Positions 55,554-64,000 of a stretch of DNA of 64,000 nucleotides are shown piece after piece. Both the position numbers and the translations under genes were made by a program. A model generated the notes under the pieces. The model made no database searches. It worked only from the letters and a program-made list of their open reading frames with translations, and had not been told where the DNA came from. Position 1 is the first letter of the stretch; every line of letters starts with the position of its first letter. This DNA comes from Amoebophrya sp. A120 (taxonomy: Eukaryota > Sar > Dinophyceae > Syndiniales > Amoebophryaceae): NCBI GenBank assembly GCA_905178155.1, contig CAJINV010000003.1:8930709-8994708 (forward strand), in the 5' to 3' direction.

Positions 55554-56243
55554 TTAACCGACATCGCACAAGTCTTTGTCTTGTTTGAGGTAGTGATACT
55601 TTGGGAGTGTCTCTTTCAAGATCTGTATCAATCTCAAGTGGTTGCGGTCCTCGCGCTCGATGCCAGTCGTCCGTGGCACCGCGATCGGTTCGTGCACCGC
55701 GTTCGTGGGAAACACAAGGCCGTCTGACACGAAAACGTTGCTTATCGCTGTGGCCGGCCCCCCTGGCGGTGCAGCTACAACGGATCTGACGGAGGAGGAG
55801 GAAGACAACTGGCTTCCGCTTTTCCCACTCAGCTGTATGTTGACGCCAAAAATGCAGTCCGAACCAACCCCGGCCAAGTTGTCCAGCTTGGCGTTGACCT
55901 CGACCACGTTTGCGTCGCCCATTTTCTGAACGTTCTCAACAAAGCAACGCACCTCGAAGAGGTTGTGATCCCCGACGTGCATTCCTTGAGGCAGTCCCTC
56001 GTTCCGCAACACGCACTGTTCCTCCAACACATTGCCCTTACCAAGAAAGATCGGACCCCCGGTCGCCTCTACGCGCGCGAACGGGTGCAGCACGCAATCC
56101 TCGCCTATCACAATCGGAAACTCACCCCTCAGTTCGGCTTCCGCGCAGATCACTGCTCCCATCGATATCTCAATGCGCTGATGCATCTCGTCCCGATGCA
56201 GCTCCAAGTGGCCAATGTCGATGTTGTTATCACCTCGAGACAT
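55554..56243 (-). CDS. DCTN6: Dynactin subunit 6 (p27)
   Basis: A single frame of 229 residues from ATG 56243 to 55554. It shows the left-handed parallel beta-helix of DCTN6/p27 with its family landmarks in order: ISMGAVICAEAELRG (residues about 27-41), VLHPFARV, GPIFLGKGNVLEEQC, VGDHNLFEVRCF, KMGDANVVEVNAKL and VGSDCIFG. The C-terminal helix RLIQILKETLPKYHYLK aligns with the family's LMKILPNYHHLKK. A Ser/Pro-rich insert of about 45 residues (SSSSSVRSVV through VHEP) separates helix and coil, longer than in animals. In the dynactin pointed-end complex p27 pairs with p25 and links dynein to cargo along microtubules. A plain housekeeping gene; identification is confident. Confidence 0.9.
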   Translation of the reverse strand: MSRGDNNIDIGHLELHRDEMHQRIEISMGAVICAEAELRGEFPIVIGEDCVLHPFARVEATGGPIFLGKGNVLEEQCVLRNEGLPQGMHVGDHNLFEVRCFVENVQKMGDANVVEVNAKLDNLAGVGSDCIFGVNIQLSGKSGSQLSSSSSVRSVVAAPPGGPATAISNVFVSDGLVFPTNAVHEPIAVPRTTGIEREDRNHLRLIQILKETLPKYHYLKQDKDLCDVG

Positions 56244-56532
56244 CTTGATCTTTCGCTTTCCTGGGTTTGTCCTCTTGTAATAAATTTAGATTCTGGGTAA
56301 AAAAAACCTGTCTTGTTCACTATTATCTTCATAGACATGATGCCTCACGTCGTTCACCACTGACTCGACTAGCTCTGGTACTATTTTCTTAACAAAGTTT
56401 AAATACATCTGTTTCTATATCTGAGTCCAGGTGCTGGGTCACATTTGCTCTTCGACTTCTCCTTTTGCTTGTGCGTTTGCCGTTGCCCTCAATTGCGTAT
56501 TTTCCGTTTCACTATACACTAAAAACCCAATT

Positions 56533-57077
56533 TTAATTTTTTTCAATTCCAAGAGGGAGTTCTTGTAGTTCTAATATGTAATTTAAATTTTCTTGTTTCG
56601 ACTCAACTGGCACTCGGTTTCTAACACAGCAAACGTTTGGCTTTGGACACCAATTGAGCGAGCGGAACAAACCACTCCGATTCTCGGGAAGATATGCATC
56701 TTCGCCCATGGCCATGCTGCGCGACAGGCAACGGCTTCCATTAATTATGCTGCTGGCGGTCGTTCTTTTATTTTTCTATCGACAAATTCAAATTTCGCTT
56801 CGAAAAAAAGTTCGCAAACATGAATGCGCTGTATCTGACGGTTGAATTCCGATAATTGTAGGACTGCATGTGAAGCAGGTGGTGCACATCTAAGTAGGTA
56901 CAGAACAAAGACGTTGACGACACTGACGATGCGCCGAATAAATGTCTCTGTTGTCTGCTTTTTTTCAAGTCCGGTGACCATTTTTTCCCCTAGCGCTAGC
57001 TTACAATCGCTCCATTCATCTCCGAGATGAGGAGCTCCTCGTACATGGTCAAAAATCTGCTTCATGGTTGACATCAT
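56533..57077 (-). CDS. Small hypothetical protein, probably two exons
   Basis: ATG 57077 opens MMSTMKQIFDHVRGAPHL, followed by a hydrophobic stretch, IVSVVNVFVLYLLRCAPP. The frame then runs into what may be an intron. A second stretch with coding character, MAMGEDAYLPENRSGLF.. to LELQELPLGIEKN, ends at 56533. I could not fix the splice sites. Its position between two solid same-strand genes, and the ATG pair, are the main support. No family recognised. Confidence 0.3.
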
Positions 57078-57703
57078 GATAGAGAATGTGACCAGTTACA
57101 GCTCGAACGCATCATCTCCTTGCATATGCATTTCTTCTCAGCACACAACAAGCGTCACCCCGTGCTATGCCTTTTAAAATTTCAAGTTTAACATCGAATG
57201 TAAGCAGCTGAAGAACCAACATGATCGACAGATGGATGGTCGGGGATGAAATGGAAAGCTGTATCTAGAACAACCATGAATTAATATAAAAAAGCGATCG
57301 CAGGTTATCATGTTGATCGTGACGGCGAGTACAAGTACACGGCGCCTCGTCCATCAAGAGTCTGTGATGTGACAACGGACACACAAATCTTCCTGCGCCG
57401 CACGAAGCAAGAAAGAAGAGCACCACGAGAAGTGTTGCAAGAAATAAAAGGTAAACAGGATGAGGAATGTTTTACTGCTACGCACCTCCTCCAGCGCTAG
57501 CATTGGTTTTGGTTGCCTTTCAACTTCATGTTAAAAAATTTCTTGGTCTTGCTCTACACATGATAGGTATGTAAGTAAGTATTTGCACACCAAAAACGAA
57601 ATCAGGCAAAGAGCTGCATCCTCCTGCTAGAGACGGGGACGGCAACAAGTCAGCACTCGCCATCTGAGGCTAGAAAAGGCGCACTCCTTTTTAGAAGTGA
57701 GTC
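57078..57703. other. Gene-free stretch
   Basis: AT-rich; 3' flank of the CWH43-like gene. Nothing recognised. Confidence 0.5.
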
Positions 57704-60700
57704 TCAGAATTCAATGGTGGCGATGACCGGGATATGATCTGAGATGTTTTCCGCCCACAGTTCGTCCAGAGCTCGCGCGTAGACCACGCGCTTTTCACCC
57801 GCCACGAAAATGTGGTCAATGTCGAGCTTGCGGGTGGTGGGGCTGCTGATGCGGGTTTCCGGAAAGGAAAACTCCCGTGTCTTATTCATGTTCAGAACGT
57901 GCCGCAACTCGTGCTCCTCAGGAATTGGTCCTGCGTACTGCTGGAATCGGGGTTCCAATCTCTGTCCTCTGTAGTTCATGTCGCCCATAACAACTGCGCC
58001 CACTATTTTTCCTGTTTGCATGGCTAGCGAAACCTCCTGCGCAATCTGCGGCCAGTACCGTGGACGATGAAAAATATTACCGTGCGCATTATACACGTAA
58101 ATGAATCGCGCTGGCACTGCTGCTGTTGGCGTTCCGGCTGCTGTTGTTTCCGCTGGCAGGGCGATGGTGACGCGAGAGTAACCGAAGGCGGGAAAGGGAA
58201 AGTCCGAAGGCCAGGTACCCACCAGCGACTCAGCTTTCCGCAGAGAAACTCCTGCGTGGGTAACAATCGGCTGCCCGCCGAAGCTATTGGCCCGTACTTT
58301 GTTGCCGTACACAAACGCGCACCTCGCTGGAGTTGTCGTTGAAGATGATGACGCCAGCTCCGAGGAGGATGATGACAATAAAGCGCTGTTGCGTTGACAA
58401 AAGGATGCGTAGTCTGCATTTTTCGTTTCGTCCTGGGGTGTTGTTCCCACTGCCGCGAGATACAATCCGAAGTCCCGAGCACCCAAAATTGGGTGCTGCG
58501 CTTCCAGTTCCTGTAGTCCGACCACGTCAACGCTGGGTGACATCAGGCGCGACAGCTTGTCATATAGCGCGCCAAAGTTTTGTTGGATGCTGAAATCGCT
58601 GCCAGGAAAGCCCCGCTGCGCATTCCAAGTGAGGAAGGTGAGCTGCGTGGCGTTCGCGGGGCCTGCTGTGCTCCGCTGATCCACAATGGAGTCGGTATGC
58701 AAGTGCGAAAAGAGCGGGTGCCGCACCAGGGTCGGCGCCGGCACTGGGAGAAATACGCCAACCTCCCCCGAGAAAGCGGGGCACCAGAAAGCCAGCACCA
58801 CACACGCAAATGGTAGCGTCTCTCCCACCGCATAGTGTGGTCTTTTTCTAGCAGGCATCTTCGGCACTTCTACTTCGCTTGTTTGCGGCGGGATTGGAGA
58901 TGTTGACGCCGATGACGTGCTGCCGCCGGTGCGTCGTGAAGAAGTTCCAAGCTCCTGATCCGGCGCCTCGGCACCTCCTCCTGAAGTGCTCGCACTGCCA
59001 TTCACCTCCGTTGCCCCAGGAACGCCGGGCCAGGTGCACACGACCGCCAGCCCCATAAAAATAAGGCCCCAGCAGGATCCGAGTGCGAAGCAGGACTGTA
59101 TGGTAAGGATAGGCAAATTCCACAGAAATCCGACAATCCACACAACATACTGGAGTACGAAACCGCGAACGACGTGGTGCTTTTATGCAAGGGATGAAGC
59201 GAGTGATATTAGACGAGCTAGGTAGACCCTCGAAAAATATCATGATCCTTATTGTTCTCATCTTCATCATAGTCGTCGTTATGATCTATCCTGCTCCGCG
59301 GGAAATTCCGTAGCGGGTTGAAAATACAGCAATCATGTCAAAGCGCAGCAAATTGCATTGGCAAAGCTGTAGCTGTAGGATGACATCCGCATAAAGCAGA
59401 AGCAGCGCCTGAACTAGAAACAAACACTCGCTTCCCCTTCATAGCTTCTGCAGCACAATCTGCTTGCTGAAGCTTGTAGACTGAAGCAGTCGTGCCAGAT
59501 CGATGGCCAGGAAGACCACGAGGGCGACAAAAGCGAGGTTAAAGACTGCGGCACTCGCGCTCGCGGCTTCTGCGGGTACCAGTGCGGTCTCGGAGTTTTC
59601 GCGAGAAAGCACTTCCCACACAATGTAGTAGACCGTAAGAGCCACGAGCGAAAGCAGGACAGGAACCCCGTCTGGGCGTACCCTTTTCGGCAAAGGTGGA
59701 TCTGCGAGCTGGTCGTCGGAGTGCTGTGCTTGCCTCATTGCACTATCTGCATTCGTGCGGTGCAACAGGACTTGAACGAAGGTATCGCCCAAAAACTGAT
59801 ACAGTAGTGTCACCGGGCCTCCGAGAACCACATACACGCCGAAGAAGAAGAGACCGGTTGGTTTCTGCTCATGCCCGTTCGCGTTTGGGTAGCGAAATAA
59901 GAACATCGGGCTGCCAACGTAGAAGATCACTGCGCCCAAACTTGTTAGCAGAAGCGACAATAGAGCAGACAACACCGCTGGGCGCCATGGCAGGTTGTGG
60001 ATGATATTGCTAGCAGTAGAGTCACTGCTCCCTTCGACTTCACCCGTGATGTGGCGTGGCTGGTTCTTCTTGTCATTACATGCTTCATCATGATCATCGT
60101 CAGCTCTGTCGACGTCCTGACGGCCTTCATTCCGTGGCTCCGGCCGTTCTTCCTGCTCTTCTTGCCGTCGAGACCACCGGTACAGCCCCAAGATAGTGGC
60201 GCTCACCAAGCCGCACACCAGCAGAAAGAACCAGGTTCCGTGCAGAATCGGGTTCAAACTTCCCGTCGCGCACTTCATAGCATATATCAACGAGGTGAAC
60301 ATCGGCGTATAGCCAAGATACTTCCCAACGCGCGGCAGTGCAAGAGTAGCTCTCGCTGAAGATGACGCAGCCTCCTTGCCTTTCATTTTTGCCGAAGCCT
60401 GCTGCTCGTCTGGAGCGGCGGTCTTGTTATCGTTTTCGAGAAGGTCAAAAGACCAGTAGACGAAGAAAAAATTGATCCAGATGCAAATGACGCAAAACGG
60501 GCGCCATTGGGTCAGTCCCATCAGCAGAAGACTCGGGGGTAACACGTAATCCAGCAGCCAGTCCCGGCGCGGTTCTACAAACTCACGAAGCAGAAAAAGC
60601 GGTCTGCAGCATCGAAAATTCTGGAAGGGGCAACACCCTTCTTGGTGGTGTCCTGCTGTGCGTCTCGTCGCAGTGTTTTGAGTATTTTGCGCAAGGACGG

Positions 60701-62013
60701 AGGGTGTTGCAGACGGTGCGGCTCTTTCATCTTTATTTTCTGGCGCTCCGTTGTCCGTTTCGCTACTGCCGTGGTCGAGTCGGGAAGCGGGCGGCGGCAC
60801 CCGATGCGCCCCTTCTCGCTCCAGATTCGACGCAACACTGGATAATGCACTACCAGAACCAGCATCATAACGACCTGGTGCACCTCGTGATTCTACGTCT
60901 CCCGTTGGGGGCGCAACCACTTCGATCTCTTCCATTGCAGCAACGTGGTCCTCGGTGCCTTTTTCAGCTCCCTGCTTCGTTGTCGTTGAAGTTTCATCTT
61001 CACTCAAAACTGGAGCAACGCGCCGTTTTCGACAGACGTTTAGCCGACCGCCATGCAGTAAGAGGAAAAAGGTCGACCACAAGTAGATTAAGGCGTGCAG
61101 TGTGAACGCAACTTGGTTCCACGGTGGCCAACCCACTCCGCCCATGGTCCAGTAGAAGGCTTCGAACCAGACGAAAGTGAAGGCAAACAGCCAAAAACGA
61201 CGGTAGAACGCCATCGCTGAGCGCGCAAAAAGCAGCAAGCATTGCGCTCCTGCTCCGTCGACCGCTTTCGTTTGGTCTTTGGGCTTTTCATCATTCGTCT
61301 CCCGGCCAATGTCCTCCTGTGCGCGGTCGCTCGACGTTGTCACGGGAGATTTTTTATTCTTGGGCTCCACGATATGGGTGTGTCAGGTTCGAAATCGCCA
61401 AAGTTCAGCAAATTCAAAGAAATGCGACGAGGAGTAGGACACCCAAGCACCACACAGAAAACAGGCACCAAATAACTGTACAGGAGCGAGAGGTCCTACC
61501 AAGTGAGAGAGATTGCACTCAAGCCTGTTTAGGGATCGAGATGGAGGGCATGGCAAATGAAAATGGATGGCACGGCTCCGAGAAGTAGTTGCACTTGTAC
61601 GGGCATCGGCATGGCAAAAGCATAAGAAAAAACTGCATCTATTTGCATCTATTTGCTTCCAAAGTTGCTTGTCATGCGCTGCACAGAAATTCAGCTTTCT
61701 TCCAACTTTTATCGAGTTTATGAAGCAGACACTTCAACTTGTTAATTTGTCGACTTCAAAACCTGACGCTTCCATACACGACAGCAGACAGCGGAAGAGA
61801 TCTTGTGACCACAACATCTACAGCCACCGCAACGGTTTGACCTTGACGAGCAACATCTTCGTCGCTACAACGGTCTTCATTGCTCGTGTGAGAAGCCGAG
61901 CTCTGTGCCTGCAGCACACTCCGCGCTCGGGGCTCTAAATTTCCATGCGGATCTACTTCTAGCTCCCGCTGCTCAGCAACATTCTGGTGGGTTCTTGGGC
62001 TTGAGACAGCCAT
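57704..62013 (-). CDS. CWH43/PGAP2IP-like polytopic membrane protein with C-terminal EEP (phosphatase/nuclease-type) domain
   Basis: ATG 62013 (MAVSSPRTHQNVAEQ). Exons 62013-61777, 61367-59457 and 59149-57704 join in phase: the first across an introner with a perfect TCGTG/CACGA duplication, the second across a GT-AG intron (1197 residues). Residues about 130-810 contain some ten to twelve membrane segments (FWLFAFTFVWFEAFYW; AVLSALLSLLLTSLGAVIF; VPVLLSLVALTVYYIVW) with hydrophilic loops. Residues about 880-1197 are an endonuclease/exonuclease/phosphatase fold with TWNAQRGF, VDVVGLQE, YVYNAHGN, VVMGDMNYRG, LDIDHIF and a closing SDHIPVIATIEF. These supply the Asn, Glu, Asp-Asn and Asp-His active-site residues. 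The architecture (many membrane spans then EEP) is that of CWH43/PGAP2IP, which remodels the lipid of GPI anchors in the ER/Golgi. The active site looks intact. Confidence 0.78.
61373..61776. mobile_element. Introner, 404 bp, perfect 5-bp duplication CACGA
   Basis: Ends TATGGGTGTGTCAGGTTCGAAATC and, inverted, TATGGAAGCG then TCAGGTTTTGAAGTC. CACGA stands on both sides (61368-61372, 61777-61781). Removal joins SLPLSAVV to EPKNKKSPV in frame and gives the CWH43-like gene its ATG; without it the long second exon has no start codon. Confidence 0.88.
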
Positions 62014-63837
62014 ACTTAATATGATTATGCGTCTATCCCCTGCTCCACTGCAGAACGGCAAACGATGCTGCTGGTCTTCGAGTCTCCAGTTTTTTCGTCC
62101 GCACTGGAATGCAGCCACGGAGAAAGGCGCGACGCGTTCAAATAGCAAATACTATAACAGCGAACAACAGCAACATGCAAGGGATTTGCGAATACGATTA
62201 CGAATTAGCGGAAGCCAGTAATAGTAAACCTGATTGAACATGAGCGTAAGACTTTTTTATTTTTCGTAAAATTTTACAAGCGAACGCCACCACAAGGAAA
62301 ATTATACAGAAACCGACGTAAAGTGAGAGCTACTAGTCAAACGAAAACTCACGGAGAATGACGAAAAGGAACTAATAGTACTATGAGTTTGATGAAATGT
62401 GCGCGCTGCAGGAATGAGTCACAATGATGTGTGGCCGTAATACTAATGATATTGCCATTGTGGAAATTATAGCAGGATCATATTATACATGCGGGAGGCT
62501 GTGGCTCAGATATGCTTCATCACTTTCACTTTTATTCATTTCTCTTTCTGTGACTGGAAGTCGTGTAGAAAAAGCGGGAGCTTTACGTCGTCCGCACATC
62601 ATGTTTTGGATTTCCATCGATGCCCCCTCTTACTTTCATACCGTCTACGAAACGCGTTCTCGTTTCTCTCATCGCTCTGGCGACTCTACTTTTCAATCTC
62701 CGTCGCGGTTCCAAAATGAGCGTGTCATGTCTCGGACACTTTGCGCCACTCAGAGGATGCCCCACGACAGCAGGGGCAGACGGATGACAACCTACCATCT
62801 TAACACACAACGCAGCAGCTGCAGGCGAGTTCATACTCAAACTCCACGCTTTAGTTTTATCGGATATTTCTTTATGTACGTAGTTCGACGTCTTGTTGTA
62901 CGCTCACCCGGAGCTGCTTCTAAGGGATTCAAAGAGTTCGGCATAAAGTACAGGGTAAGACTAAGAGCGTTCATGTATCTATACGTTATGATCTTACTGC
63001 GCGTCCAACGGACCGCAATTAATTATAGCACTAGTGCCCAACGAGCACCTACAACGAAGAACAATGACCTAGACCTTGATGACGTTGACTAGTTGAAAAC
63101 TGTTGTGTTCATTTACAATATAACACGTTCACGACGAGAGTTTCTACTCTTTTCCGCAAACCTACGCCTACGGTCGTTCTGGGCATTTTTACATTCAGAT
63201 TTTACAGGGTACAGCTGCACAACAAACAACAGGGCTGAAGATACAATCATGTCGTCTATGTTGCGCTGACGAGATAGAAAACGATTTCGATACCCATACA
63301 ACGTCGACGATCGAAGCAATAGAAGAAGCTACGCAAATTGAAATTCTACAAAGATGAAAGGCTAGCCGAAGTCACTCAGTGATGAGCTAGTATCTACCTT
63401 CGATTTTGAATTCTGAGACGTTGAAAGAAAAGCTGCCTCGACGTCAGGGTGCCCCCCGTCGCATTCATCAATTTGTAGCTGGTGTTGGATTCGTAACAAA
63501 GTATGTATTGATTGTAGGCTTTGCTTGCACTTGCGCTTATCGTTGCCCGTGAAGGTAATTGCAGTGCTGGTGCTTCTACTGTGTGTTGCTTTAGCTTAAG
63601 CACAAAAAGAAGAAGAAAAGAGATGTATGCCGGGTTCTAGCTCTGCCTCTATGTGTGGTCTTCACTATGTCAGAAAATCCGCTTCGGCGCAAAAAATAAG
63701 GCTCAACATGTCGTATAAGAACAAGTACAAGTGGAAGCTCCGTCTACTTAATATATTTGCTTTTCTTGATGATATTAACGATGTCCGCTGCATTCATCGT
63801 GTCGTAGTAGCAATAGTAGAGATGCGTAGTCTCATTT
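62014..63837. other. Gene-free stretch, 1.8 kb
   Basis: A plus-strand frame (62424-63092, 222 residues) is Arg/Ser-rich, matches no family and is against the orientation of every other gene; I regard it as chance. A minus-strand stretch near 63400-63600 (SNTSYKLMNATGGTLTSRQ) has mild coding character and could be a terminal exon of the gene entering from the right. Confidence 0.35.
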
Positions 63838-64000
63838 GAAAAAATCTGTCAGCGCAACGCGTGACCATTTGTTGTCTTGCAGCGGAGAGTTTGAAGTGCG
63901 CGTGGGCGCCAGACCAGCCTTCGCAGCTGTCGAGCTCGTTTCCTTATTTGAAGATGGCAGAGCTCCGAGGGCCTTTAGTCGCTCGTAAGCAGACAAGAAG
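63838..64000 (-). CDS. Partial exon of a gene entering from the right edge
   Basis: The minus-strand frame FLSAYERLKALGALPSSN..TSSTAAKAGLAPTRTS..LQDNKWSRVALTDF is open from the window edge to about 63838. It is richer in G+C than the adjoining AT-rich DNA, as other coding exons here are. A possible GT donor follows the codons for DNKW. Too short to assign a function. Confidence 0.35.

Noticed and set aside
62424..63092. Plus-strand frame of 222 codons starting with ATG
   Set aside because: AT-rich DNA, Arg/Ser-rich product, no domain, no splice context, and opposite to every other gene. Possible but unsupported.
1..64000. CRISPR arrays, insertion sequences, bacterial operons, tRNA genes
   Set aside because: None found: no regularly spaced short repeats, no transposase frames, no ribosome-binding patterns and no cloverleaf with a B-box GGTTCGANTCC.

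Overview
The window looks like nuclear DNA of a dinoflagellate-lineage eukaryote, most likely a parasitic syndinian of the Amoebophrya type. Four things point there. (1) A 22-nt sequence at 53366-53387 (minus strand) matches the dinoflagellate trans-spliced leader at 20 of 22 positions. (2) Every gene I can support lies on the minus strand, a unidirectional array typical of dinoflagellates. (3) Many coding exons are interrupted by short inverted-repeat elements that behave as introns (introners). They have TATC...GATA-like ends and 5-bp target duplications, and most lack GT-AG borders. (4) The gene content is eukaryotic: dynactin p27, acyl-CoA-binding, COPI-associated and CWH43-like proteins. 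The genus is an inference; the lineage is better supported.

Layout, reading down the minus strand from the right edge: a partial exon (63.8-64 kb); a CWH43/PGAP2IP-like membrane protein with an endonuclease/exonuclease/phosphatase domain (57.7-62.0); a small hypothetical (56.5-57.1); dynactin subunit 6 (55.6-56.2); a membrane-anchored unknown (54.5-55.3); a DUF285/BspA-like repeat protein with an in-frame TAG (53.4-54.3); a 1.5-kb gene-free stretch with the spliced-leader relic; a secreted or anchored unknown (49.9-51.9); a fucosyltransferase-like glycosyltransferase split by a 1455-bp introner (45.9-49.8); a secreted unknown (43.5-45.2); a membrane protein with several biotinyl/lipoyl-like modules (40.3-43.3); a GC-rich 1.1-kb insert between 57-bp direct repeats (38.2-39.4); a COPI-associated membrane domain fused to an acyl-CoA-binding domain (35.9-38.3); a large protein with about nine to ten W-L-A-LGY-W repeats (28.0-34.8); a signal-peptide coiled-coil protein (24.2-27.1); a single-pass membrane coiled-coil protein (18.6-22.8); three large, mostly disordered proteins (15.4-17.1, 10.7-15.1, 3.7-10.3); a small Cys-containing candidate (3.2-3.5); and a two-PH-like-domain protein cut by the left edge.

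Method and limits: exons were joined by hand. I required either GT-AG borders with matching phase, or exact removal of an inverted-repeat element plus one copy of its 5-bp duplication. For seven elements the duplication is perfect and the reading frame closes exactly. About twenty further introns are GT-AG and phase-consistent. Starts and a few joins remain uncertain and are marked. There is no operon logic here; the neighbours share orientation, not pathway, although several (CWH43-like, glycosyltransferase, COPI-associated/ACBP, multiple signal-anchored proteins) concern the secretory and membrane system.
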